Assembly: GCA_965221635.1 (NCBI GenBank)
Contig: OZ244902.1
Location: forward strand, 1,984,001-2,048,000
Length of the DNA stretch: 64,000 bases
DNA from: JAAXHB01 sp965221635
GTDB lineage: Bacteria; Actinomycetota; Acidimicrobiia; Acidimicrobiales; Aldehydirespiratoraceae
Reading direction: 5' to 3'
Position 1 is the first letter of the stretch. Every line of letters begins with the position of its first letter. The notes beneath the pieces were generated by a model. The model was not told the DNA's origin. It made no database searches and saw only the letters and a program-made list of their open reading frames with translations. Positions 35,973-44,365 of this stretch are shown piece by piece. Made by a program: the position numbers and the translations under genes.

Positions 35973-36368
35973 TCAGGACGAGCCGGTTCCTGCGGTGGAC
36001 TTGCTCGAAGAAGATCCCTTGTCGGACTTCGACGACCCGGAAGACCCGTTGGACGAGTCGGACTTGCCCGAAGGCTCCTTCTTGTCGGACTTCGAGGAGC
36101 TGTCGGAACCCGACGACTCCTTGGAGGCCGCCTCTTTCTCCTTGCGGCGCTGCTTGGCTCCGGAGCCGTGGTCGGTCTTGTAGAACCCCTCACCCTTGAA
36201 GGCGATGCCCACCCCGCTGAACACCTTCTTCACCGGGCCCTCACCGGGCGCCTCGCAACCCACCGCCGGGCTCTGCGACGGGCACACGGTGAGCGTGGGG
36301 TCGCTGAACGACTGGCGAATCTCGAACTGGATGCCGCAACGCTCACAGCGGTAGTCGTAGGCGGGCAT
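35973..36368 (-). CDS. FmdB-family zinc ribbon protein with disordered tail
   Basis: A 131-residue protein. The N-terminal 45 residues form the FmdB zinc ribbon: MPAYDYRCERCGIQFE gives C-x2-C, and two further Cys follow. Residues about 55-70 (FSGVGIAFKGEGFYKTD) are the conserved linker. The last 60 residues are Ser/Lys/Gly/Glu-rich and surely disordered. The mycobacterial relative Rv0991c (Ruc) is a redox-linked chaperone with such a tail, so a chaperone-like role is possible by analogy. The tail is repetitive (SSGS, KSDK). Confidence 0.85.
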   Translation of the reverse strand: MPAYDYRCERCGIQFEIRQSFSDPTLTVCPSQSPAVGCEAPGEGPVKKVFSGVGIAFKGEGFYKTDHGSGAKQRRKEKEAASKESSGSDSSSKSDKKEPSGKSDSSNGSSGSSKSDKGSSSSKSTAGTGSS

Positions 36369-36470
36369 GGCCGGTGAGGATACCGGCGCTCACCGCCAAG
36401 GCTGCGGGCCCGCACCTACGCTCGGCGCACCGGTTCAGGCCCCGATGCACCCAGTGCGTACTATTCCGCC

Positions 36471-37067
36471 ATGAGCGCAGTGGTCACGTCCGGGATCGTG
36501 GTGGTGGCGGCCTACCTGCTTGGCATGTTCCCCACCGCACGACTCGCGGGGCACTGGCTCGGACGTGACCCCACCAAGGAAGGCTCGGGCAACCCGGGCG
36601 CCAGCAACATCTACCGTCTCGCCGGGCGGCGGGCCGGGCTGGTGGTGATGCTCGGCGACATGGCCAAGGGCGCAGTGCCAACCATTGTGGCGCTGGCGAT
36701 CTGGGGCCGTGGCGCAGCACTGGCGGCCTGGCTGGGCGCAGTGATCGGCCACATCTGGCCGGTGCTTCCCCGGTTGTGGGGACGGGGCGGCAAAGGCGCG
36801 GCCACCACCGGCGGCGGCGGCCTGGTGCTCGAACCCATCGCAGGGTTGCTGTGTTTGGCGTTGTTCTTCGCGGTGGCCGGATTCAGTCGCGTGGCAGCGC
36901 TCGGCACGTTGTCGGTGGCGGTTTCCTACCCGGCGTTGGTGGCCATTTTCGGGTGGCCGTTTCGCGAAGTGGCCGTGGCGGTGCTGGTGATGGGCCTTGT
37001 GACAATTCGCCACCACTCCAACCTCGCCAGGCTGTGGAGGGGCACCGAACTCCAAGTGCGAGACTGA
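36471..37067 (+). CDS. plsY: Glycerol-3-phosphate acyltransferase PlsY
   Basis: Membrane enzyme moving an acyl group from acyl-phosphate to glycerol 3-phosphate, starting phospholipid synthesis. The 198-residue protein has four to five helices and the three PlsY motifs in outline: YLLGMFPTARL, GSGNPGASNIYRLAG and GRGGKGAATTGG, plus TIRHHSNLARL at the end. Length is normal. It lies just before moeA in the same direction, 49 bases away, so co-transcription is likely though the functions differ. Confidence 0.92.
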   Translation: MSAVVTSGIVVVAAYLLGMFPTARLAGHWLGRDPTKEGSGNPGASNIYRLAGRRAGLVVMLGDMAKGAVPTIVALAIWGRGAALAAWLGAVIGHIWPVLPRLWGRGGKGAATTGGGGLVLEPIAGLLCLALFFAVAGFSRVAALGTLSVAVSYPALVAIFGWPFREVAVAVLVMGLVTIRHHSNLARLWRGTELQVRD

Positions 37068-37116
37068 CCGACCCGCACGAGCCCTGCTCAAGCCCCCGCA
37101 CACAAGGGACACACGC

Positions 37117-38331
37117 ATGATCGAACTCGAAGAAGCCCGAGCCTGGGTGCTTGAACGCGTGGCCCCGCTGCCGGCGCGCCGTGTGAGCCTCGACGAGGCG
37201 TTGGGATTGGTGCTCGCCGAGCCGGTGTTCTCGGCCGAGGCGGTGCCGTCGTTTCACAACACGGCCATGGACGGCTTCGCGGTGCGCGCCGGCGACACCG
37301 ACGCGGCGCCGGTCACCCTCAAGGTGGTGGGCACCGTCGCCGCGGGTGACACCGGTGACGTGTTCGTGGGTGATGGCGAAGCGGCCCGAATCATGACCGG
37401 AGCGCCCATGCCCGCAGGCGCTGACGCGGTGGTGATGGTGGAACGCACCAAGCCCGCCGGTGACCCTCCGGGCAGCCAGGTTGTGGTGGACACAACCGTG
37501 GGGCCGGGCAACCACGTGCGAGGCCCCGGCGAGGATGTCACCGCAGGCGAACAGGTGCTCAACGCCGGAGTGGAACTCAACCCGGGTTGCGTGGGCCTTC
37601 TCGCGGGGATCGGCGTGTACGAGGTGCAAGCCCATCGCCGTCCGGTGGTGGGTGTGGTGTCAACCGGCGACGAACTGGTGGACGAACCGGTGCCGCTGCG
37701 CCGCGGGCAGATTCGCGACACCAACAGGCGAGCCCTGCTCGGACTGGTGCATCAAGCCGGATTCGAGGCGGTCGACCTGGGCATTGCCCGAGACGACAAG
37801 ACCCACATCGAGGACGTGTTCCGGCGTGGCGTGAACGAATGCGACGCGGTGCTGTCCTCTGGGGGTGTGTCGATGGGCGACTACGACTACGTGAAGGTGG
37901 TGCTCGACGAGATCGGCGACATGCGCTGGATGCAGATCGCCATCAAACCCGCCAAACCGTTCGCGTTCGGCGTCATCGACGGCGTGCCCGTTTTCGGGCT
38001 GCCCGGCAACCCCGTCTCGTCGATGGTGAGCTTCGAACTGCTTGCCAAACCGGCGCTGCGCGCCATGGCAGGGCACCCCGCAGACCGGCTCGGCCCGCAA
38101 CTGCACGCCGCGGTGAGCCGGGATCATCTCGGCCACCGCCCCGACGGCAAAATCCACTTCGTGCGTGTGAACGTTGCCCGCGACGAGCACGCCGTTATGC
38201 AGGTTTCGCTCGCCGGGGGACAGGGCTCGCACCAGCTTGCGGCAATGGCCCGGGCCCAGGCGCTGGCGTTGTCACCCGACGGCGCCGAAACAGCCCCGGG
38301 CGACCCGGTGCAAGTGATCTTGTTGCAGTAA
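37117..38331 (+). CDS. moeA: Molybdopterin molybdenumtransferase MoeA
   Basis: Inserts molybdate into adenylylated molybdopterin, the last step of molybdenum cofactor synthesis. The 404-residue protein has the SFHNTAMDGFAVRAGD segment near residue 45, the MTGAPMPAGADAVVMVE stretch, VVSTGDELV, VSMGDYDYVK and LPGNPVSSMVSFELL. It starts a moeA-moaA-moaC run, separated from moaA by 20 bases. Start ATG. Confidence 0.95.
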   Translation: MIELEEARAWVLERVAPLPARRVSLDEALGLVLAEPVFSAEAVPSFHNTAMDGFAVRAGDTDAAPVTLKVVGTVAAGDTGDVFVGDGEAARIMTGAPMPAGADAVVMVERTKPAGDPPGSQVVVDTTVGPGNHVRGPGEDVTAGEQVLNAGVELNPGCVGLLAGIGVYEVQAHRRPVVGVVSTGDELVDEPVPLRRGQIRDTNRRALLGLVHQAGFEAVDLGIARDDKTHIEDVFRRGVNECDAVLSSGGVSMGDYDYVKVVLDEIGDMRWMQIAIKPAKPFAFGVIDGVPVFGLPGNPVSSMVSFELLAKPALRAMAGHPADRLGPQLHAAVSRDHLGHRPDGKIHFVRVNVARDEHAVMQVSLAGGQGSHQLAAMARAQALALSPDGAETAPGDPVQVILLQ

Positions 38332-38351
38332 CCGGCGGTACTCTCACAGCC

Positions 38352-39347
38352 ATGGCGAGCGAGGCGCCAACCGAACTCATCGACGGCTTCGGCAGGGTTC
38401 ACCGCGATCTGCGCATCTCGGTAACCGACCGATGCAACTTCCGTTGCGCCTACTGCATGCCTGAGGAGGGCCTCGAATGGCTGCCCCGAAGCGAGGTTCT
38501 CACCTTCGAGGAGATCACCAGGGTGGCCCGGATCATGGTGGAGCGCTACGGCGTGGACGGCATTCGCATCACCGGCGGCGAACCCACAGTTCGGGCCCGT
38601 CTGCCGCTGCTGGTGGAAATGCTCGCCGGGCTCGGAACCGACCTGTCGATGACCACCAACGGCATCTCGCTGCCCCTGATCGCCACACAGTTGCGCTCTG
38701 CCGGGTTGCGCCGGGTGAACGTGTCGTGCGATTCGCTGCGCGCCGACCGCTTCGCCCGTCTCACCCGCCGCGACGCGCTGCAAAGGGTGCTCGAAGGCAT
38801 CGACGCAGCCATCGAAGCCGGTTTCGCGCCGGTGAAGGTGAACTGCGTGGTGATGCGCGGCATCAACGACGACGAGATCGCCGACTTTGTGGCATTCGGA
38901 CGGGCCAAGGGCGTGGAGGTGCGCTTCATCGAGTTCATGCCCCTCGACGCCGACGGCATCTGGAACAACAACATGGTGGTTCCCGTCACCGAGATCGAAC
39001 ACAAGGTCAACGCAGCCAGCCCGGTGGTGGCAACCGCTCGCACCTCGGCGCCGGCCACCCGCTACCGGTTCACCGACGGCGCAGGCAGCGTCGGGATCGT
39101 GGCGTCGGTGAGCGACTCGTTCTGCTCAACCTGTGACCGGGTGCGCCTCACCGCGGACGGACAGTTCCGCAACTGCCTGTTCGCCACCTCCGAAACCGAC
39201 TTGAGAGCGCTGCTGCGCTCGGGTGCGGACGACGAACAAATCGCAGCCGCCGTGGCCGCGTCGGTGGCCTCGAAATGGGCCGGTCACCAAATCAACAAGG
39301 TGAACTTCATCAGGCCGCGGCGTTCCATGTCGCAAATCGGCGGCTGA
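38352..39347 (+). CDS. moaA: GTP 3',8-cyclase MoaA
   Basis: Radical SAM enzyme that starts molybdenum cofactor synthesis from GTP. It has DRCNFRCAYCMP (C-x3-C-x2-C for the SAM cluster) near residue 28, GGEPTVRARLPLLVEML, and a C-terminal second cluster site CSTCDRVRLTADGQFRNCLF. It ends in the conserved Gly-Gly needed for activity. The 331-residue length is normal. MoaC follows with a TTG start two bases after the stop, indicating joint translation. Confidence 0.96.
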   Translation: MASEAPTELIDGFGRVHRDLRISVTDRCNFRCAYCMPEEGLEWLPRSEVLTFEEITRVARIMVERYGVDGIRITGGEPTVRARLPLLVEMLAGLGTDLSMTTNGISLPLIATQLRSAGLRRVNVSCDSLRADRFARLTRRDALQRVLEGIDAAIEAGFAPVKVNCVVMRGINDDEIADFVAFGRAKGVEVRFIEFMPLDADGIWNNNMVVPVTEIEHKVNAASPVVATARTSAPATRYRFTDGAGSVGIVASVSDSFCSTCDRVRLTADGQFRNCLFATSETDLRALLRSGADDEQIAAAVAASVASKWAGHQINKVNFIRPRRSMSQIGG

Positions 39348-39349
39348 TC

Positions 39350-39913
39350 TTGGGCTTCACCCACCTCGACGAATCAGGCCGCGCCCGCATGGTGGACGTG
39401 GCCCCCAAACCGGCCACCCACCGTGTTGCGGTGGCCAAGGCGCGGGTTGTGATGGCCCCCGAGGTGGCCGCCGCTGTTGCCGATCAGGCGGTGGGCAAAG
39501 GAGACGTTCTGGGCGTGGCCCGCGTGGCCGGCATTCAGGCCGCCAAACGCACCTCCGAGCTGATCCCGCTGTGCCACGCCATCGCGATCAGTTCGGTGGC
39601 GGTGGACTTCGCCCTGCGCGCCGACTCGGTGGAGATCACCACCAAAGTGGAGACAGTTGACCGCACAGGCGTTGAGATGGAGGCGCTCAGCGCGGCCACG
39701 GTGGCGGCGCTCACGATTTACGACATGTGCAAGGCGCTGGACCGCTCGATGACGATCGAAGGCGTGTGCCTTTTGGAAAAGACCGGCGGCCGTTCGGGCG
39801 CCTACCGCAGAGACGAACGCAACGCCGCCGGTTCGCCGACGCCTCAGGCGAAGCGCACCACCGCCCCCGGCAACACCGCCCCCGGCAATACCGCCCGCAG
39901 CACCACAGCGTGA
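39350..39913 (+). CDS. moaC: Cyclic pyranopterin monophosphate synthase MoaC
   Basis: Converts the MoaA product to cyclic pyranopterin monophosphate. Visible motifs are TTG-started FTHLDESGRARMVDV, the AKRTSELIPLCHAI active-site block, TVDRTGVEMEALSAATVAALTIYDMCKALD (conserved Met-Glu), and LLEKTGGRSG. The 187-residue length is longer than the usual 160 because of a C-terminal tail with tandem APGNT units from a 15-base duplication. The gene is co-directional with moaA. Confidence 0.94.
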   Translation: MGFTHLDESGRARMVDVAPKPATHRVAVAKARVVMAPEVAAAVADQAVGKGDVLGVARVAGIQAAKRTSELIPLCHAIAISSVAVDFALRADSVEITTKVETVDRTGVEMEALSAATVAALTIYDMCKALDRSMTIEGVCLLEKTGGRSGAYRRDERNAAGSPTPQAKRTTAPGNTAPGNTARSTTA

Positions 39914-40081
39914 CATGAGCAAACCCGCCGATCGGCAGCGTCGCGCGCCCCGCATCACCACCGGCGCGAGGACCATCCCTGAGGGTGGTGGCATCTGTTG
40001 CGATTATGTGTCATACTTTGCGGGACCTTCACACAGGTCTCGTGAGCACCAACCCTTGAAAGCGCCCTCTGGAGGAATCTC

Positions 40082-40909
40082 TTGGTGACCATCGTTGTCG
40101 TTGGGGTGCTTGCGTGCGCCTGGGGTGGGTACTTCCTGTACTGCATCGCTGATCGGCGCAAGTCCTCCACCCGTCACCGTGACGGCGTTCGCAACTTCAG
40201 TGTCAGCCTCAAGGCGTTGGGCGCTTCGGCTGCGCCTGCGCGGCGGCCCGCGCTTGTGCAGCACGCCAACGGCGCCCCCGCACCACGACCGGGCACCGGG
40301 TTCGGGATGCCCCGCAGCCGCGAGGAAGCCAGCCGTCGCAGGCTTCAGGTGATGACGGTGCTGGTGCTGCTGGTGCTCGGTTCGCTGGTGGCCACCCCCA
40401 GCTTCGGCGCCGCTGCGTGGGCGGCGCACATCGTTGCCGACGTTGCCCTGGTGGCGTTCGGGGTGGCGGCGTTTCAGCACCGCCACCGTCGCGCCGAGCA
40501 CGAGATCAAGCAACTGATCCTGAATCCCAGCTACGGGCTCGCGCCAGACCCGTACGGCGATCCCTTGGCCGAACCGGCCGCGCATGCACCCCCACAGCCT
40601 GCTCCCCGGCAACTGGCGCCCGCCCAGGCAGCTCCGGAGTTTCAACCCTTGGCCGCCGCGATGCCTTACGCACCTGTTTCGGATCCGTACTCGCATCCCG
40701 GCAACGGGCAAGCCCATGGTGGCGATGTGTCGCATGCCGAGCCGTACGCAGGCGCTCGGCTGCCAGCCGTCCACCACGATGCCGGTCTCCACCAGCAGGC
40801 ACCGCATCTGGCGCCCGCGCCCGAGGCGCACCAACCGGCGCGTGCCGACAGGTCCGTTTCGCACCTTCGGATCGTCCCACCCGACACTCCCCGGCGCGCC
40901 ACCGGCTAG
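40082..40909 (+). CDS. Predicted membrane protein, Pro/Ala-rich, unknown
   Basis: An unrecognised 275-residue protein. A first helix spans about residues 2-21, and a second hydrophobic region about 89-130 could be two helices. The C-terminal half (145-275) is Pro/Ala/His-rich and likely disordered on one side of the membrane. GGAGGA lies six bases before the TTG and nine before the GTG, so GTG at 40085 is an alternative start. It is the only gene between the Moco run and the glycan cluster; a cell-envelope role is guessed from topology only. Confidence 0.65.
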   Translation: MVTIVVVGVLACAWGGYFLYCIADRRKSSTRHRDGVRNFSVSLKALGASAAPARRPALVQHANGAPAPRPGTGFGMPRSREEASRRRLQVMTVLVLLVLGSLVATPSFGAAAWAAHIVADVALVAFGVAAFQHRHRRAEHEIKQLILNPSYGLAPDPYGDPLAEPAAHAPPQPAPRQLAPAQAAPEFQPLAAAMPYAPVSDPYSHPGNGQAHGGDVSHAEPYAGARLPAVHHDAGLHQQAPHLAPAPEAHQPARADRSVSHLRIVPPDTPRRATG

Positions 40910-40969
40910 GCGCCCCACGCGGCAAGGCCACACGGTCGGCCACCGCGCAAACCCAGAGGCGCAACCGCG

Positions 40970-42079
40970 GTGCTTCACGTGTTCTTGGGCACCAAAGCCC
41001 AGTACGTGAAGATGGCGCCTCTGCTTTGGCGCATGGACCGCAACGATGTGGCCTACCGGCTGATCGACTCGGGCCAGCACGGCGAGTTGTCGGCCTCGTT
41101 CCGTGAGGAGCTCGGCATCCGCCCACCGGACGTGTTGCTGGGCCGCGGAGAGGACGTGAACACGATCCCGCAGGCCGTTGGGTGGGCTGGTCGTCTGGGT
41201 TGGCGATGCGCCTCGCGATCGCGCTTGCGACAGGAGGTGTTCGGAGGTCATCACGGGATGTGCGTGGTTCACGGCGACACGCCCACCACGCTGATCAGCG
41301 CGTTGATGGCCCGCCGGGCCGGGCTGGGCGTGGCCCACGTGGAGGCCGGGCTGCGCACCTACCGCTGGTTTCATCCCTTCCCCGAGGAGATCGTGCGAGT
41401 TGTGGTGGGACGACTGGCCGACGTGCTGTTCGCTCCCGACGACGTGGCGGCGAGCAACCTGCGACGAAGCGGAGTGAAGGGACGCATCGTGGCCCAGCAG
41501 GCCAACACCGTGCTGGAGTCGGTGGTGGAACACCTCGGCCGCGCCCCGGATGCGAACGAGGCGGCCAAGTCCGACCACGACGGACCTCACCAAGAGGCTC
41601 ACCCGGTGGTTGTGACGATGCACCGAGTGGAGAACCTGCACCGGCCCGCAAGGCGCGACGCCATGGTGCGAGCGGTGGAGGCTCTGGCGGCCACCACCAG
41701 GGTTCGTTGGGTGATGCACGGCCCCACCCAGAAGGCGCTCTCGGAACAAGTGCGAGGCCGTCTCGGCGCCTGTGGGGTGGAAGTGGTGAGCCTGATGAGT
41801 CACCGGGACTTTCTCGAGCTGCTGGCTCGTGCCCCGTTCGTGATCACCGACGGCGGCTCCATCCAGGAGGAGTGCGCGCTGCTGGGTGTGCCGACGCTGC
41901 TGTGGCGCGATCGCACCGACCGCAAGGACGGCCTGGGCCACAACGTGGTGCTCAGCCATTACCGCCCAGAAATAGTTGACGACTTTCTTGCCGATCCTCA
42001 GCGTCACCGACGCGAGATGCACCTGCCCGAGACAACTCCAAGCGAGCAGATCCTCAACGAACTCGAACCCTGGACGTGA
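40970..42079 (+). CDS. UDP-N-acetylglucosamine 2-epimerase-like protein (non-hydrolysing WecB type)
   Basis: A 369-residue GT-B fold epimerase-like enzyme. VHGDTPTTL, HVEAGLRTY, HPFPEE and VTMHRVENLHRP hold the family catalytic Asp, Glu, Glu and His positions. The usual TDSGGIQEEA near the C-terminus reads TDGGSIQEEC, and the following loop is divergent (LLWRDRTDRKDGLGHN), so the substrate may not be UDP-GlcNAc. GTG start. It opens a small glycan cluster, and a 49-codon frame overlaps its stop (GTGA). Confidence 0.85.
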   Translation: MLHVFLGTKAQYVKMAPLLWRMDRNDVAYRLIDSGQHGELSASFREELGIRPPDVLLGRGEDVNTIPQAVGWAGRLGWRCASRSRLRQEVFGGHHGMCVVHGDTPTTLISALMARRAGLGVAHVEAGLRTYRWFHPFPEEIVRVVVGRLADVLFAPDDVAASNLRRSGVKGRIVAQQANTVLESVVEHLGRAPDANEAAKSDHDGPHQEAHPVVVTMHRVENLHRPARRDAMVRAVEALAATTRVRWVMHGPTQKALSEQVRGRLGACGVEVVSLMSHRDFLELLARAPFVITDGGSIQEECALLGVPTLLWRDRTDRKDGLGHNVVLSHYRPEIVDDFLADPQRHRREMHLPETTPSEQILNELEPWT

Positions 42080-42225
42080 CCCAACTGCGCAAGGGCAGCC
42101 AGTGGTCCGGGCACTCAGCCGCCGCCGACACCCACCAACTCCTTGCGCTGACCGGGCGACTCGGATTGCGGCGCTCGCTCGGGTTGACCGACGAGACCCA
42201 CCTGCATGAGCGCAGCCGCTGGTGA
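42076..42225 (+). CDS. Small ORF (49 aa) coupled to the epimerase stop, unknown
   Basis: A 49-codon GTG-started frame begins inside the epimerase stop (GTGA overlap) and ends six bases before the convergent LPG-synthase-like gene. The peptide is soluble, rich in Arg/His/Leu, with no Cys pair or membrane segment. The four-base overlap is the arrangement used by real coupled genes here, but the frame could be chance. It is unrecognised. Confidence 0.35.
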   Translation: MTQLRKGSQWSGHSAAADTHQLLALTGRLGLRRSLGLTDETHLHERSRW

Positions 42226-42230
42226 CGGTT

Positions 42231-43160
42231 TCAGGACTCGGGTCGGTCGGTGCGCTTTCGCGATCGTCTGAGGGCGGTTTCGACACTCACCGCAACAACA
42301 AGGTCACGGATCAACAGCAGCAGCCGGTAGCCGCCGAAGATCACACCCAGGGTCACCGCGTCGGCGCCGGCGGGCGTCAGCAGCGCCACCAGTCCCGCTT
42401 CGGCCACTCCCACCCCTTGCGGGGCGAACACGGCGATGAACCCCACAGCCCACGACACCATGAACGCCCCGGCCGCTTCGAAGGCGCCGATCGGATCGGC
42501 AGGCCCGAACGCGGCCAGGTGAAGCGCGAACATCGCCGACGCCCACCCCCAGTACGCCCCGGCCGCCACAAGCAAGCGCACCCAACCGGCCCAAGAAACG
42601 GCGATGTCGACCGAGGCGGCTCGCCGGGCCGCGAGCTTGGCGAGCAGTCGTCCCCCAACCGGCGGGCACGTGGCCGGCAGCGCCACCAAAGGCAGCACCA
42701 ACGCCCATGCCCACCCGCCCGGCAGCGCCCCGGCGGCGCCGAGCACCGCCAGGCCCGAAGCCGCGGCCACCCCAACGCTCATGCTCATCTCGAACACGGC
42801 CGCCGCGGCGAGCGTGGCAGGGGACAGGCCGGTGGCCGAGCGCACCAGCGCGGCTCGTGCCACAGGGAACCCCACACCGGTGGGCACGTAACGCGCAGGC
42901 AGCGCCCGAGCGGTGGCGGCCAACGCCTGGCGCAGAGTGATCGGCTGGTTGAGCATGCGCAGGCTCGCAACCCACAACGCGGAGTTGAACACCAACAGCA
43001 CCGAAGTGCCCACCAGCGCCGCGGCCAGCATGGCGATTCTCGCGCCCGACACCAGGTCGGTGAGGTCGTTGCGCCTCACAACCAGCACCACCACGGCCGC
43101 CGCGACAAGCACCAACAGGTACACCCTCCGCCCCACGCGCACCAGGCCACGAGCCTTCAC
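42231..43160 (-). CDS. Lysylphosphatidylglycerol synthase TM region-like (UPF0104) membrane protein
   Basis: A 309-residue membrane protein with about seven to eight helices, of the type found as the flippase half of MprF and as stand-alone YbhN/AglD-like proteins. ALPARYVPTGVGFPVARAALV, FEMSMSVGVAAASGLAVLGA and FAPQGVGVAEAGLVALLT are the recognisable family segments. It probably moves or protects lipid-linked sugars or lipids at the membrane. It lies 47 bases downstream of the pyruvyl transferase on the same strand. GTG start. Confidence 0.78.
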   Translation of the reverse strand: MKARGLVRVGRRVYLLVLVAAAVVVLVVRRNDLTDLVSGARIAMLAAALVGTSVLLVFNSALWVASLRMLNQPITLRQALAATARALPARYVPTGVGFPVARAALVRSATGLSPATLAAAAVFEMSMSVGVAAASGLAVLGAAGALPGGWAWALVLPLVALPATCPPVGGRLLAKLAARRAASVDIAVSWAGWVRLLVAAGAYWGWASAMFALHLAAFGPADPIGAFEAAGAFMVSWAVGFIAVFAPQGVGVAEAGLVALLTPAGADAVTLGVIFGGYRLLLLIRDLVVAVSVETALRRSRKRTDRPES

Positions 43161-43207
43161 TCCACCAACCTCACAGGTTCAACCCCATCCGACCAACGCT
43201 CACGTGA

Positions 43208-44305
43208 TCAGCAGCGGGCCGCGGCGGCGTCGACCAGCAAGTCCAAGGCGTTCTCGTTGTGATGCAGCCGTGCCCGCAACGCCGCCAACGCTTCGGCGAT
43301 TCTCGACTCGCCGCGCCCCATGGCGTCGGTGGCGACGGCTGCCAAGGTGGCCGCGGTCAAACGGTTCGGATCAACCGTGGGCGCCCAGCCGTGGCCTTCC
43401 GCGGCCAACGATCCCATCTTCGGCGAGTAGTCCAACAGCACCGCCGGACGGCCGTGCAACAAAGCCCCGACCGCGCCGTGATATCGCATCGTCACCACGA
43501 ACCGGCTGCGGCCCACCTCGCCGAGCACCGTTTCCACAGTGGGTGTCACCAACTCCACCGGCACCCGCAACCGCTGCGCCACGGCGTCGTGCAACACGCC
43601 GTCGCGGCTCGCCTGGAAGGCCACCAGCCGCGGCGTAAGTCCAGTGGCGGCGGCCACCTCGGCGACCGCTTCGGCCAAACCGGCGAGCCGAGCTTCGTAG
43701 GCGTCGCCGGTGCGTCCGGCCTTGGCGGCCGCGGTTCGAAACCCCCGACGGTTCGGCGGGCGCAAGACCACACAAAACGTGTCGGTGGGTGTCACCGGTT
43801 CCACCTCGCGGCCCAGCACCGGGTCGGCGCCCACCACCACACCTTCAACACCCAGGGCTCCCAAACGCTGCGCAGAGGGCCGATCCCGTACCACAAGCGG
43901 ACTCACCGCCCCCAGAGCCCTGCGCGCCAGCAACCGCGCCACACGGCCCTGCAACTCGCCCACACCCAGCCCAACCGCGCCAACCGTCGCACCAGCGGCG
44001 TGCGCAGCCCGCAGGCGTGAAGTGTGGAACGGAACATTCCAAGGCGATGTCTCGTCCTGAATGATCCCGCCCGCAACTCCCATCGCCCCCACCCGGCGCA
44101 ACATGCGCACCAGACGGCGGTCAACCACCGGGCGGTGCGCCATCGCCTCGGTGCCGTGAAGCTCACGAGTGGCCTCGGGTCGGATCGACACCGCCACCGC
44201 GTCGGCGCCCCGCACAGCCAGGGCCTCCACCAGCGCACGCAGTATCAACTCGTCACCGAGATTGTCCGAACCGAACCATCCCGTCAACGCCACGGTGGGG
44301 TTCAT
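43208..44305 (-). CDS. Polysaccharide pyruvyl transferase family protein (CsaB-like)
   Basis: A 365-residue protein that should add a ketal pyruvate group to a surface sugar. It has GWFGSDNLGDELILRALVEAL near the N-terminus, GGIIQDE, RDRPSAQRLGALGVEGVVVGADPVL, and the C-terminal TMRYHGAVGALLHGRPAVLLDYSPKMGSLA with the catalytic Arg/His. The ATG before NPTVALTGW was chosen; the frame upstream is antisense to the next gene. It is divergent from the DegT-type gene and is followed by the LPG-synthase-like gene. Confidence 0.85.
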   Translation of the reverse strand: MNPTVALTGWFGSDNLGDELILRALVEALAVRGADAVAVSIRPEATRELHGTEAMAHRPVVDRRLVRMLRRVGAMGVAGGIIQDETSPWNVPFHTSRLRAAHAAGATVGAVGLGVGELQGRVARLLARRALGAVSPLVVRDRPSAQRLGALGVEGVVVGADPVLGREVEPVTPTDTFCVVLRPPNRRGFRTAAAKAGRTGDAYEARLAGLAEAVAEVAAATGLTPRLVAFQASRDGVLHDAVAQRLRVPVELVTPTVETVLGEVGRSRFVVTMRYHGAVGALLHGRPAVLLDYSPKMGSLAAEGHGWAPTVDPNRLTAATLAAVATDAMGRGESRIAEALAALRARLHHNENALDLLVDAAAARC

Positions 44306-44365
44306 CGTCACGCAACCACCCGCTGTTCGGGGCGACACCGGCGCAAAAAAAGTACCCTGCCACCC

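Noticed and set aside
39915..40058. 47-codon forward frame after moaC
   Set aside because: No ribosome-binding site, no overlap coupling, and composition like a gap; low confidence of being a gene.
40004..42286. 760-codon reverse open frame opposite the membrane protein and epimerase genes
   Set aside because: The forward frames show recognisable motifs; the reverse frame shows only low-complexity composition.
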